From: Bradyrhizobium sp. CCBAU 051011
Lineage (GTDB): Bacteria; Pseudomonadota; Alphaproteobacteria; Rhizobiales; Xanthobacteraceae
NCBI RefSeq assembly: GCF_009930815.1
Contig: NZ_CP022222.1
Location: 2,026,501 to 2,090,500 of the forward strand
Direction of reading: 5' to 3'
Length of the DNA stretch: 64,000 bases
The position numbers and the translations under genes are program-made. Below the pieces are notes generated by a model that was not told the DNA's origin, searched no databases, and saw only the letters and a list, made by a program, of their open reading frames with translations. Positions 9,920-21,869 of this stretch are shown here, one piece after another (positions within the stretch are counted from its first letter, which is position 1; each line of letters starts with the position of its first letter).

Positions 9920-11155
9920 TCACAGATCGAGCACCAGCCGCGCCGGATCTTCCAGGCTTTCCTTGACGCGGACCAGGAATGTCACCGCTTCCTTGCCGTC
10001 GATCACGCGGTGATCGTAGGACAGCGCCAGATACATCATCGGGCGCACCTCGATCTTGCCGCCGACCACCATCGGCCGCTCCTGGATCTTGTGCATGCCG
10101 AGAATGCCGGACTGCGGCGCGTTGAGGATCGGCGTCGACATCAGCGAACCGTAGATGCCGCCATTGGTGATGGTGAAGGTGCCGCCCTGCATCTCGTCGA
10201 TCTTGAGCTGGCCATCGCGGGCGCGGCGGCCGAAATCGGCGATCGACTTTTCGATGTCGGAGATCGACTTGTGGTCGCAGTCGCGCACCACGGGCACGAC
10301 CAGGCCCTTGTCGGTGCCGACGGCGACGCCGATGTGGTAGTAGTTCTTGTAGATCAGGTCAGAGCCGTCGATCTCGGCGTTGACGGCCGGAATGTCCTTT
10401 AGCGCCTGCACCACCGCCTTGGTGAAAAAGCCCATGAAGCCGAGCTTGGAGCCGTGCTTCTTCTCGAATACGTCCTTGTACTGCGTGCGCATCGCCATGA
10501 TGTGGCTCATGTCGACCTCGTTGAAGGTCGTCAGCATCGCAGCCGTGTTCTGCACGTCCTTCAGCCGCCGCGCGATGGTCTGGCGCAGCCGCGTCATCTT
10601 CACGCGCTCTTCGCGCGCGGCGTCATCGGCCGGCGACGGCGCGCGCACCTGCACGGAAGCAGCCGGCTGATTCACCGGCGTCGGCGCAGAAGCCGCCTTC
10701 TCGATCGCGGCCAGCATGTCGCCCTTGGTCACGCGGCCATCCTTGCCGGAGCCAGGCACGGTCGCGGCATCGATGCCGCTCTCGGCGGAGAGCTTGCGAA
10801 CCGATGGCGCCAGCGGCGCATCCGCTGCGACCGCCTTCGGAGCCGCTGCAGGCGCGGCGGCGGGCGCTGCCGCCGGAGCAGCGGCCTTGGCGGGCGCTGC
10901 CGCGGCCGGCTTGGCGGCGCCGCCTTCATTGATCTGCCCGAGCAGCGCGCCGACGGCGACGGTCTCGCCGTCCTTGGCCGCGATCTCGCCGAGCACGCCG
11001 GCGGACGGCGCCGGCACTTCGATGGTGACCTTGTCGGTCTCGAGCTCGACCAACGGCTCATCCACCGCCACTGCGTCGCCCGCCTTCTTGAACCAGCGGC
11101 CGATGGTGGCTTCCGTCACGGATTCACCCAGCGTCGGAACACGAATTTCAGTCAT
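9920..11155 (-). CDS. odhB: 2-oxoglutarate dehydrogenase E2, dihydrolipoamide succinyltransferase
   Basis: Core acyltransferase of the 2-oxoglutarate dehydrogenase complex (also named sucB); it transfers succinyl from lipoyl-lysine to CoA. Over 411 residues it shows one lipoyl domain with the lipoylated lysine in ETDK (about residue 42), a long Ala/Pro/Lys linker (about residues 80-115), the E3-binding domain with APSVRKL and [12 protein letters not shown], a second linker, and the catalytic domain ending in [13 protein letters not shown] with the active His. It lies about 190 bases downstream of sucA, with a repeat between the two. Confidence 0.97.
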   Translation of the reverse strand: MTEIRVPTLGESVTEATIGRWFKKAGDAVAVDEPLVELETDKVTIEVPAPSAGVLGEIAAKDGETVAVGALLGQINEGGAAKPAAAAPAKAAAPAAAPAAAPAAAPKAVAADAPLAPSVRKLSAESGIDAATVPGSGKDGRVTKGDMLAAIEKAASAPTPVNQPAASVQVRAPSPADDAAREERVKMTRLRQTIARRLKDVQNTAAMLTTFNEVDMSHIMAMRTQYKDVFEKKHGSKLGFMGFFTKAVVQALKDIPAVNAEIDGSDLIYKNYYHIGVAVGTDKGLVVPVVRDCDHKSISDIEKSIADFGRRARDGQLKIDEMQGGTFTITNGGIYGSLMSTPILNAPQSGILGMHKIQERPMVVGGKIEVRPMMYLALSYDHRVIDGKEAVTFLVRVKESLEDPARLVLDL

Positions 11156-11201
11156 GATATGGTTTCCTTGGTATCCTTAAGAGATCTCAAATTCCAAAGC
11201 T

Positions 11202-11340
11202 GTCGTCGCCCGCTCTGTGCGCGATTGCGCATTTGGGCGGGCGATCCAGTACGCCGGGATGGTCATGATTGAATTCCAGCGGCGCGGCGTACTGGATGCC
11301 CCGCTCCAGTGCGCAACTGCGCACAAGGCGGGGCATGACG
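11202..11340. repeat. inverted repeat of the GATCCAGTACGCC type
   Basis: Pair of palindromic arms (GTCGTCGCCCGC...GGGCGGGCGATCCAGTACGCC and GGCGTACTGGATGCCCCGC...GCGGGGCATGAC) in the odhB-sucA intergenic gap. A related copy is at 37008-37110. If transcribed it would form a strong hairpin between two cotranscribed genes, which could affect message stability. Confidence 0.8.
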
Positions 11341-11345
11341 GGTTC

Positions 11346-14303
11346 TTAATTCAGCGCCTCGTCCAGCATCGCCTTGAGCTGTGCCAGGTGCTTAGACATC
11401 AGACCGGTGGCGGTTGCCGCCGACGCCGCACGACCGGCGTAACGCGGACGCCGGTTCGGCGCATGGATCTGGTTCAGCACCCATTCGAGATAGGGCTCGA
11501 TGAAGTGCCACGAGCCCATGTTGCGCGGCTCTTCCTGGCACCACACGACTTCAGCGTTCTTGAAGCGAATGAGTTCCTGCACCAGCGCCTTCAGCGGTAC
11601 CGGATAGAGCTGCTCGACGCGCAGGATGTAGATGTCGTCGATGCCGCGCTTCTCGCGCTCCTCGTAGAGATCGTAATAGACCTTGCCCGAGCACAGCACG
11701 ACGCGGCGGATCTTGTCGTCCGGCGCCAGCTTGATCTTCTCGTCGGGCAGCATCTGCGCGTCATCGTACAGGATGCGGTGGAACGTCGTGTCCTTGCCGA
11801 GCTCGTCGAGCCGCGAAACCGCGCGCTTGTGGCGCAACAGCGACTTCGGCGTCATCATGATCAACGGCTTGCGGATCTCGCGATGCAACTGGCGCCGCAG
11901 CACGTGGAAGTAATTCGCCGGCGTGGTCGGATACACCACCTGCATGTTGTCTTCCGCGCACATCTGCAAAAAGCGCTCGAGCCGCGCCGAGGAATGCTCC
12001 GGCCCCTGCCCTTCATAGCCATGCGGCAGCAGACAGACGAGACCGGACATGCGCAGCCATTTGCGTTCACCCGACGAGATGAACTGGTCGAACACCACCT
12101 GGGCGCCGTTGGCGAAGTCGCCGAACTGCGCTTCCCACATCGCCAGCGCGTTCGGCTCGGCCAGCGAATAGCCGTACTCGAAGCCGAGCACCGCCTCTTC
12201 CGACAATAGTGAGTTGATGACCTCGTAATGGCCCTGGTCGTGGCCGAGATGGTTGAACGGCGTGTAGCGGCTCTCGTCTTCCTGGTCGATCAAGACTGAA
12301 TGGCGCTGCGAGAAGGTGCCGCGCTCACTGTCTTGTCCCGACAGGCGGACATGATGGCCTTCCTGCATCAGCGTGCAGAACGCCAGCGCCTCGCCGGTCG
12401 CCCAGTCGATGCCGACGCCGTTGTCGATCGCCTTGGCGCGGTTGTCGAGGAAGCGCTGGATGGTGCGGTGGACGCGGAAGCCATCCGGCACCTTGGTGAT
12501 CTTGCGGCCGATGTCCTTGAGGACACTGATATCGACGCCGGTGACGCCGCGGCGGGCATCTTCTTCCTGATCGGCGGACTTGAAGCCGGCCCATTTGCCG
12601 TCGAGCCAATCGGCTTTGTTGGGCTTGTAGCCGGAGCCCGCCTCGAGCTCGGCGTCGAGCCGCGCGCGCCAGTCGGCCTTGGCCTTCTCGACCTCGCCTT
12701 CGGTCAAAACGCCCTCGGCGACCAGGCGCTTGGCGTAGAGTTCGAGCGTCGAGGGATGCGAGGCGATGTGCTTGTACATCACCGGCTGGGTGAACGCTGG
12801 CTCGTCGCCCTCGTTATGGCCGTGACGGCGATAGCAGAACATGTCGATCACGACCGGCTTGTGGAACTTCTGCCGGAACTCGATCGCGACCTTGGCGGCG
12901 AACACCACGGCTTCCGGATCGTCGCCATTCACGTGGAAGATCGGCGCATCGATCATCTTCGCCACGTCGGAGGGATACGGCGAGGAGCGCGAATAGCGCG
13001 GATACGTCGTAAAGCCGATCTGGTTGTTGACGATGAAATGCAGCGAACCGCCAGTGCGGTAGCCCTTCAGGTCGGAGAGGCTGAAGCATTCCGCCACCAC
13101 GCCCTGGCCAGCGAACGCCGCGTCGCCGTGCAGCAGCAGCGGCAGCACCGAAATACGCATGTCGGGCGGATCGCCGTGCTGGTCCTGCTTGGCGCGCACC
13201 TTGCCGAGCACGACGGGATCGACGATTTCCAGATGCGACGGGTTGGCGGTCAGCGACAGATGGATCTTGTTGCCGTCGAACTCGCGGTCGCTTGACGCGC
13301 CGAGGTGATACTTCACGTCGCCGGAGCCTTCGACGTCCTCGGGATTGGCAGAGCCTCCCTTGAATTCGTGGAACAGCGCACGGTGCGACTTGCCCATCAC
13401 CTGGGTCAGAACGTTGAGGCGGCCGCGATGCGGCATGCCGAGCACGATTTCCTTCACGCCGAGATTGCCGCCGCGCTTGATGATCTGCTCCAGCGCGGGA
13501 ATCAGCGACTCGGCGCCGTCAAGACCGAAGCGCTTGGTGCCGGTGAACTTGAGATCGGCGAACTTCTCGAAGCCTTCGGCCTCGACCAGCTTGTTGAGAA
13601 TGGCGCGGCGGCCTTCTGGGGTGAAGCTGATTTCCTTGTCGGGACCCTCGATACGCTCCTGAATCCAGGCCTTCTGCGCCGCGTTGGAGATGTGCATGAA
13701 CTCAACGCCGAGCGTCTGGCAATAGGTACGCTCGCAGATCGCGACGATCTCGCGCAGCGTGCCGTATTCGAGACCGAGCACATGGTCGAGGAAGATCTTG
13801 CGGTCGAAATCGGCCTCGGTGAAGCCGTAGGTGCGCGGGTCGAGCTCTTCGCGATCGCGCGGCGCCTCGATGCCGAGCGGATCGAGCTTGGCGTGGAAAT
13901 GACCGCGCATGCGGTAGGCGCGGATCAGCATCAGGGCACGGACGGAATCGCGCGTCGCCTGATTGACGTCGGCCGGGGACAGCTCGGCGCCGGGGGCCTT
14001 TGCCTTGGCGGCCAGCTTGGCGCCGACGGCCTTCTCGACGGTGATCCAGTTACCGTCCAGCGCCGAGGTCAGTTCATCCTGCGGCGTCAGCGGCCAGTTG
14101 TTGCGGCCCCAGGATGGGCCCTCGGCGTTCTTCTGGACGTCGGCCGGGGTATCTTTCAGGCTCTTGAAGAATTCCTGCCACTCGCCGTCGACCGAGCCGG
14201 GGTCCTGCTCGTAGCGGGCATAGAGCTCGTCGATGTAGGTGGCGTTGGTGCCCTGCAAGAATGAGGAAAGGGCAAATGCTGCGTTCGCGTCCTGGCGAGA
14301 CAT
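11346..14303 (-). CDS. sucA: 2-oxoglutarate dehydrogenase E1 component
   Basis: Thiamine-diphosphate enzyme that decarboxylates 2-oxoglutarate and succinylates the lipoyl group of OdhB. The 985-residue length is typical. The N-terminal segment has SFLQGTNATYIDELYARYEQDP, which docks on E2. The ThDP site appears around GMPHRGRLNVL and IHVNGDDPEAV-like residues (FHVNGDDPEAVV), and VDMFCYRRHGHNEGDEP is the family signature. It ends with APNRRPRYAGRAASAATATG as in other OdhA proteins. It is downstream of sucD with about 135 bases between. Confidence 0.98.
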   Translation of the reverse strand: MSRQDANAAFALSSFLQGTNATYIDELYARYEQDPGSVDGEWQEFFKSLKDTPADVQKNAEGPSWGRNNWPLTPQDELTSALDGNWITVEKAVGAKLAAKAKAPGAELSPADVNQATRDSVRALMLIRAYRMRGHFHAKLDPLGIEAPRDREELDPRTYGFTEADFDRKIFLDHVLGLEYGTLREIVAICERTYCQTLGVEFMHISNAAQKAWIQERIEGPDKEISFTPEGRRAILNKLVEAEGFEKFADLKFTGTKRFGLDGAESLIPALEQIIKRGGNLGVKEIVLGMPHRGRLNVLTQVMGKSHRALFHEFKGGSANPEDVEGSGDVKYHLGASSDREFDGNKIHLSLTANPSHLEIVDPVVLGKVRAKQDQHGDPPDMRISVLPLLLHGDAAFAGQGVVAECFSLSDLKGYRTGGSLHFIVNNQIGFTTYPRYSRSSPYPSDVAKMIDAPIFHVNGDDPEAVVFAAKVAIEFRQKFHKPVVIDMFCYRRHGHNEGDEPAFTQPVMYKHIASHPSTLELYAKRLVAEGVLTEGEVEKAKADWRARLDAELEAGSGYKPNKADWLDGKWAGFKSADQEEDARRGVTGVDISVLKDIGRKITKVPDGFRVHRTIQRFLDNRAKAIDNGVGIDWATGEALAFCTLMQEGHHVRLSGQDSERGTFSQRHSVLIDQEDESRYTPFNHLGHDQGHYEVINSLLSEEAVLGFEYGYSLAEPNALAMWEAQFGDFANGAQVVFDQFISSGERKWLRMSGLVCLLPHGYEGQGPEHSSARLERFLQMCAEDNMQVVYPTTPANYFHVLRRQLHREIRKPLIMMTPKSLLRHKRAVSRLDELGKDTTFHRILYDDAQMLPDEKIKLAPDDKIRRVVLCSGKVYYDLYEEREKRGIDDIYILRVEQLYPVPLKALVQELIRFKNAEVVWCQEEPRNMGSWHFIEPYLEWVLNQIHAPNRRPRYAGRAASAATATGLMSKHLAQLKAMLDEALN

Positions 14304-14438
14304 GATGGCGTCCTGGTAATTTTCGGTTTGCGCGTGGTAGACGGCGCATCGACCGATCCGGGAACCGGATCAGCGGGATAAAGTACCCTTTACCCCATCT
14401 AATCCGAAACTTCGCCCCGAAAAGAACCAAGGACTGAA

Positions 14439-15323
14439 TTAAGATTTCAACTTTTCGGCAAGGGTGTGTCCGAGCCGTGCCGGCGACGGGGATACCGTAA
14501 TTCCGGCGGCTTCCATCGCCGCCGTCTTGGATCCGGCGTCGCCCTTGCCGCCGGAGATGATGGCGCCGGCATGGCCCATGCGGCGGCCGGGAGGGGCGGT
14601 AACGCCGGCGATAAAGCCGACCATCGGCTTTTTCCGGCCACGCTTGGCCTCGTCCTTGATGAACTGCGCCGCGTCTTCCTCGGCGGAGCCGCCGATTTCA
14701 CCAATCATGATGATGGAGGTGGTTTTCTCGTCCTTGAGGAACATCTCCAGCACGTCGATGAATTCGGTGCCCTTCACCGGGTCACCGCCGATGCCGACCG
14801 CGGTGGTCTGGCCGAGGCCCTCCTGGGTGGTCTGGAACACGGCTTCATAGGTCAACGTGCCCGAGCGCGAAACGATCCCGACGCTGCCCGGTTTGAAGAT
14901 GTTGGCCGGCATGATGCCGATCTTGCACTCGCCCGCGGTCATCACGCCCGGGCAGTTCGGCCCGATCAGGCGCGATTTCGATCCGCTCAACGATCTTTTG
15001 ACGCGCACCATGTCGAGCACCGGGATGCCTTCGGTGATGCAGACGATCAGCGGAATTTCCGCATCGATCGCCTCGCAGATCGCATCCGCAGCACCCGGCG
15101 GCGGCACGTAGATCACGGACGCATCCGCGCCGGTCTTTTCGCGCGCCTCGGCAACGGTGTCGAAGACAGGCAGATTGAGATGCTTGGAGCCGCCTTTGCC
15201 CGGCGAGGTGCCGCCGACCATCTTGGTGCCGTACGCGATCGCGGCCTCCGAATGGAACGTGCCGTTCTTGCCCGTAAAACCCTGGCAGATGACTTTGGTA
15301 TTCTTGTCGATCAGAACGGACAT
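14439..15323 (-). CDS. sucD: succinyl-CoA synthetase subunit alpha
   Basis: Alpha subunit of succinate-CoA ligase, which carries the CoA site and the phosphorylated histidine. The 294 residues include the CoA-binding Rossmann part ([12 protein letters not shown], about residues 14-25; YVPPPGAAD), GPNCPGV, and [11 protein letters not shown] with the phospho-accepting His near residue 250. It is separated from sucC by a DUF1579-like gene, an unusual interruption of a pair that normally is adjacent. The gap to that gene is about 40 bases, so a single transcript is likely. Confidence 0.98.
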   Translation of the reverse strand: MSVLIDKNTKVICQGFTGKNGTFHSEAAIAYGTKMVGGTSPGKGGSKHLNLPVFDTVAEAREKTGADASVIYVPPPGAADAICEAIDAEIPLIVCITEGIPVLDMVRVKRSLSGSKSRLIGPNCPGVMTAGECKIGIMPANIFKPGSVGIVSRSGTLTYEAVFQTTQEGLGQTTAVGIGGDPVKGTEFIDVLEMFLKDEKTTSIIMIGEIGGSAEEDAAQFIKDEAKRGRKKPMVGFIAGVTAPPGRRMGHAGAIISGGKGDAGSKTAAMEAAGITVSPSPARLGHTLAEKLKS

Positions 15324-15362
15324 GGTTGCGAACGCTTTCTTCGGTGACCGTGAACGAGGGGG

Positions 15363-15839
15363 TTAATGGATGCGCCTATACGTGCCGGTGAGCACGTCGG
15401 CCCAGCCTTCGGCATCGGGCGAGAACTGGATCTTCATGGTGTAGCTGTCGGCGTCGACGACTTCATAGACATGCCGCGCGTTGCCGCGCAGCGAGCCGCG
15501 CACCAGGGTCAGCTTGTTGCCGACCCAGGCGCCGGAGGCCGGCGCCGGCGAATAGTAGCCAAGCGAATCGTGCCAGAACAATTTGTAGGTCCGGTCGTCG
15601 CGGTCGTAGGTGAACACGCCGTGGGTGGCGAAGCTCTCCTTGCCGTCGCGGATCTGGCGGGTATCCTGGATCAGATAGAAGCCGTTGAGATCCACGCGCG
15701 CCACCACGTGAGAGGTTGCAGGACCGCCCGCGGTCCAGCGCGACGGATAGACCATTTCCTCGCCGGCCCATTCGCCCGCGAATGCCGCGAGTTTCTGATG
15801 CTCCGGAAGCGGTGTCGGTGCGGCGAGATGGTCAGCCAT
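15363..15839 (-). CDS. DUF1579-like protein encoded between sucC and sucD
   Basis: A 158-residue protein without signal peptide. It follows the DUF1579 pattern: LAAFAGEWAGEE near the N-terminus, FATHGVFTYDRDDRTYKLFWHDSLG in the middle (split here as FATHGVFTYD and YKLFWHDSLG), VGNKLTLVRG, and a terminal TGTYRRI. The family is predicted to be a small beta-barrel, and its function is not known. The ATG follows the sucC stop by two bases, so it is translationally coupled to sucC. Its place between the two subunits of succinyl-CoA synthetase makes a link to that enzyme or its regulation plausible, but that is inference. Confidence 0.82.
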   Translation of the reverse strand: MADHLAAPTPLPEHQKLAAFAGEWAGEEMVYPSRWTAGGPATSHVVARVDLNGFYLIQDTRQIRDGKESFATHGVFTYDRDDRTYKLFWHDSLGYYSPAPASGAWVGNKLTLVRGSLRGNARHVYEVVDADSYTMKIQFSPDAEGWADVLTGTYRRIH

Positions 15840-15841
15840 CG

Positions 15842-17038
<1,197 letters not shown>

Positions 17039-17130
17039 CTTGGACGCTCCCCAAAACCCTTAAGCGGCGAGTTCTACAGTTCACCGGCATTGGTAGTTGG
17101 CATACCATATACCAATAGAACTGCAACCCT

Positions 17131-17163
17131 GAAAAAGGCTTTCGCCCCGTCTAGGGGCGAAAG
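17131..17163 (-). terminator. terminator-like hairpin between mdh and sucC
   Basis: Perfect 10-bp stem CTTTCGCCCC / GGGGCGAAAG (loop of five), read leftward, is followed by CCTTTTTC. It starts 11 bases after the mdh stop. It suggests that sucC has its own promoter in the remaining gap, or that termination is partial. Confidence 0.75.
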
Positions 17164-17173
17164 CAGTGCAAAA

Positions 17174-18181
<1,008 letters not shown>

Positions 18182-18286
18182 TTAGTCAGCCGGATGGCTG
18201 GTTATCCCTTTCGATTGACCGGTTCAAGCCGGGGCGAGCCCAATTCTAAGGCCATGCCTTGAATTCGGTCAGGTATGCCAACGATC

Positions 18287-18375
18287 GTCATTCCGGGGCG
18301 CGCGACAGCGCGAACCCGGAATCCAGAAGTGTGGCTCGAGATTCCGGGTTCGCGCTTCGCGCGCCCCGGAATGAC
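18287..18375. repeat. inverted repeat of the GTCATTCCGGGGCGCGC type
   Basis: An 89-bp palindrome with outer arms GTCATTCCGGGGCGCGCG / CGCGCGCCCCGGAATGAC and inner arms GAACCCGGAATC / GATTCCGGGTTC. It ends four bases from the zapE stop. A degenerate half-copy is at about 33935-33978, after ccmG. Confidence 0.88.
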
Positions 18376-18378
18376 GGA

Positions 18379-19563
18379 TCATGTCTCCACCAACCCCGTA
18401 CTCGACCCGCTCGCCGCAGAGTCCTTCCGCCCGTGCGGGAGCGCCAGATAGGACTCCGAACTCATTTCGATCAGCCGCGACGCGGTTCGCTTGAACTCCA
18501 TGGCCTCAATACCTTCGGTCGCCAGATACAGCGACACCGGATCGGCCTCGGCCGAGGCCATCAGCTTCACGGCGTTGTCATAGAGCGTGTCGATCAGCGA
18601 GATGAAACGCTTGGCGGCGTTGCGCTCGGCGTAATCCATCACCGGAATGCGGTCGATCAGGATGGTGTGATAATCATGCGCCAGCCGCAGGTAATCCGAT
18701 GCGGCGAGCGGCTTTTCGCAAATGTCGGCAAATGAAAACCGCGCAATGCCGTGCGCCGAACAGGGCACGCGCAGCACGCGGCCCTTGATCGCGATATCGC
18801 GCGGCTTGCAGGGCGCATTGCCCGTCATCTTGCGCCAGGCTCGGTCGAGCGCTGCGCCGGCTTCATCATCCGGCGGCACCAGCCACATCTTCACGCCGGC
18901 GAGTTTTTCGAGGCGAAAATCAGTGCGCGCGTCGAGCCGCAGCACATCCATGCGATCTTCGATCTGCGCGATGAAGGGCAGGAACAGCGCGCGGTTGAGG
19001 CCGCCCTTGTAGAGGTCCTCGGGCGCGACGTTCGAGGTCGCCACCACGACCGTGCCGAGTTCGAACAGTTTTGAGAACAGCCGTCCCAGAATCATGGCGT
19101 CGGCGATGTCGGTGACGTGGAATTCGTCGAAGCACAGCAGCCACGCCTCGTCGAAGATGGCGTTGGCCGTCAGCTCGATCACGTCGCTATCCGCGATTTC
19201 CCCGCGGGCGATGTTCTGGCGATAGGCGTAGATCTTCTCATGCGCCTCGGCCATGAATTCGTGGAAATGGGCGCGGCGCTTGTGCTGGACCGGCGAGTGC
19301 TGAAAGAACAGATCCATCAGCATGGTCTTGCCGCGGCCGACCTCGCCATGAACATAAAGCCCGCGCGGCGGCGGCTCGCTCTTGTCGCCGAACAGCCGGC
19401 CAAGCAGGCTGAGCTTGCGCGCCGGCTTGTAGCTCGACAGCCGCTCCTCGAGCGCGGCAAACGCCTCGGCGGCCTCGGCCTGCGCGGGATCGGCCTCGAT
19501 CGCGCCGGAGGAAACCAGCGCCTGATATTGTGCGTGGAACGAGGAGGGATCGGTCGAGAGCAT
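18379..19563 (-). CDS. zapE: cell division protein ZapE (AFG1-like ATPase)
   Basis: AFG1/LACE1-type P-loop ATPase; the Escherichia coli member associates with the FtsZ ring. The 394-residue product has a family N-terminus, Walker A GEVGRGKT (residues 73-80), HFHEFM and Walker B-like LLCFDEFHVTDIADAM, the sensor segment VVATSNVAPEDLY, and the C-terminal FISLIDTLYDN. It lies upstream of, and in the same direction as, the mdh run, but a large palindrome separates the two. Confidence 0.95.
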   Translation of the reverse strand: MLSTDPSSFHAQYQALVSSGAIEADPAQAEAAEAFAALEERLSSYKPARKLSLLGRLFGDKSEPPPRGLYVHGEVGRGKTMLMDLFFQHSPVQHKRRAHFHEFMAEAHEKIYAYRQNIARGEIADSDVIELTANAIFDEAWLLCFDEFHVTDIADAMILGRLFSKLFELGTVVVATSNVAPEDLYKGGLNRALFLPFIAQIEDRMDVLRLDARTDFRLEKLAGVKMWLVPPDDEAGAALDRAWRKMTGNAPCKPRDIAIKGRVLRVPCSAHGIARFSFADICEKPLAASDYLRLAHDYHTILIDRIPVMDYAERNAAKRFISLIDTLYDNAVKLMASAEADPVSLYLATEGIEAMEFKRTASRLIEMSSESYLALPHGRKDSAASGSSTGLVET

Positions 19564-19637
19564 GGCCCCCTTTCGGCCTCAAGCGAGCGAAAATTGCAAG
19601 CCGAGAATCGGTGCTGGGGGTATGCAAATGACGCTAC

Positions 19638-19725
19638 GTAGCCCGAATGGAGCGCAGCGCAATCCGGAGTTCTGCGACAAGCGGATAGACCTGCCCCGGA
19701 TTTCGCTTCACTCCATCCGGACTAC
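19638..19725. repeat. palindromic repeat, GTAGCCCGGATGGAGCGCAGCG family, diverged copy
   Basis: Arms GTAGCCCGAATGGAGCGCAGCG (left) and a right arm that ends CACTCCATCCGGACTAC enclose a spacer. It is related to the copies at 26170, 27093 and 58274. It lies between zapE and thpR. Confidence 0.8.
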
Positions 19726-19734
19726 ATCTATGCC

Positions 19735-20271
19735 TCACGCACTCAGCGCGTAGGAATCCTCGACCACGTAGGGCCCGCCGCCGGTGGAAGCGCGGGACGA
19801 GAACAGCACGAAGCGCGAGGCCATGAATGTCCGGCTCGGAAAGTAGCCGCGCACCGAGAGATAATCGGCGACGTCCTGGCTCGACGCATCATACAGCCGC
19901 GCCAGCGTCACGTGCGGCGTGAATTTGCGCCCCTCGGGATCGAGACCGATCCGCTGCATCAGCCGTTCGAGCTCGGCCTGCAACTCGATCAGCGGCCGGC
20001 TCGGCTCGACGGAGGCGACCACCGCGCGCGGTTTCTTGCCGCCAAAACTCTGCAGGCCCTGCACCTTGACCTCGAACGGCTTGCGGTTGACCCGAAATAG
20101 CATCGAGGCGATTTCATTCGCCGACATGCCATCGATGTCGCCGATGAAGCGCAAGGTAACGTGATAATTTTCGGGATCGATCCAGCGTGCGCCGGGAAGG
20201 CCGCCACGCAAATTGGAAAGGCTCTGGCCGATCTCGGCCGGAATTTCCAGTCCAGCAAACAAACGCGGCAT
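19735..20271 (-). CDS. thpR: RNA 2',3'-cyclic phosphodiesterase (LigT/ThpR)
   Basis: Member of the 2H phosphoesterase superfamily that opens 2',3'-cyclic phosphate RNA ends. The 178 residues carry both catalytic HxTx motifs as HVTL (residues 37-40 and 120-123) in the expected two-lobed arrangement, plus RLFAGLEIP at the N-terminus. GGGAG lies about 8 bases before the ATG. It is isolated between a repeat and a 180-base gap. No RNA-ligase partner is nearby. Confidence 0.92.
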   Translation of the reverse strand: MPRLFAGLEIPAEIGQSLSNLRGGLPGARWIDPENYHVTLRFIGDIDGMSANEIASMLFRVNRKPFEVKVQGLQSFGGKKPRAVVASVEPSRPLIELQAELERLMQRIGLDPEGRKFTPHVTLARLYDASSQDVADYLSVRGYFPSRTFMASRFVLFSSRASTGGGPYVVEDSYALSA

Positions 20272-20452
20272 CGCATGACTCCCGATGCTTGGGCATGACC
20301 TTGAAAAGGACCATGTCCTGTAACAGCGCCCGGTGACGAATCACCGATAGTTATTTTCTACCCGACTTATGTGACTCTGCGAAGCGCGCGGCGCGAGCAC
20401 ACCGCAATGCTACGGGAAAACCTTTGGGTAACGTTATCAGTTGCTCCTTTTT

Positions 20453-21106
20453 TCAACTCCGCTGCCCGGAGATCGTGCCGAGAAATGCTTCCACCATAGG
20501 CAGAATGTTCTTCACGATGATATCGACGCCCTCGGCGGTCGGGTGAATTCCGTCGGCCTGGTTGAGCTTGGCCTCCGCCGCGACCCCCTCCAGGAAAAAC
20601 GGGTAGAGCGGCACGCCGAACGCTTTCGCAAGCTCCGGATAGATGGCGTTGAAGCGCGCCGCATAGTCGCTGCCGTAATTGGGCGGCGCCAGCATTCCGC
20701 ACAAGAGAACGGCGATGTTGCGCGCCTTCAGCCGGGTCAGGATGTCGGTCAAGGCGGCGCGGGTGACGGCGGGGTCGATCCCACGCAAGGCGTCGTTGGC
20801 GCCGAGTTCGACGATCACCGCCTCGGTTCCCTCCGGGATCGACCAGTCCAGCCGGTCGCGGCCGCCGGAAGTCGTGTCGCCGGACACCCCGGCGTTGGTC
20901 ATGTCGACCTTTATCCCCTTGTCAGCTAACGCTTTTTGCAAGCGGGCGGGGAATGCGGCCGAAGCCTGCAGGCCAAGGCCGGCGCTCAGGGAATCGCCGA
21001 GAACGACCACTTTGACGGGTTTGGCGGGTGCGGTGGCCGGGGTCTGAGCCCAAACCGGCCCGGCCGTCATCAAAGCCATAATCAACACGCGTATGTGCGC
21101 GAACAT
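20453..21106 (-). CDS. periplasmic GDSL/SGNH esterase (TesA/arylesterase type)
   Basis: Exported lipase/thioesterase-like hydrolase of 217 residues. A signal peptide (about residues 1-20, ending VWA-Q) precedes the SGNH blocks: GDSLS with Ser39, AGVSGDTT, ELGANDALRG and ADGIHP with the catalytic Asp/His. The start is chosen at MFAHIRVL, which gives a clean signal peptide. The frame is open upstream but would overlap the divergent ABC gene. The 49-base start-to-start arrangement with a YbbA-YbbP pair is the same as for tesA in enterobacteria. Confidence 0.9.
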   Translation of the reverse strand: MFAHIRVLIMALMTAGPVWAQTPATAPAKPVKVVVLGDSLSAGLGLQASAAFPARLQKALADKGIKVDMTNAGVSGDTTSGGRDRLDWSIPEGTEAVIVELGANDALRGIDPAVTRAALTDILTRLKARNIAVLLCGMLAPPNYGSDYAARFNAIYPELAKAFGVPLYPFFLEGVAAEAKLNQADGIHPTAEGVDIIVKNILPMVEAFLGTISGQRS

Positions 21107-21155
21107 CCGTTTCAAGCCCTCGACCCGAGCGGCGGAAGTGCCATATGACCGAGCC

Positions 21156-21865
<710 letters not shown>

Positions 21866-21869
<4 letters not shown>

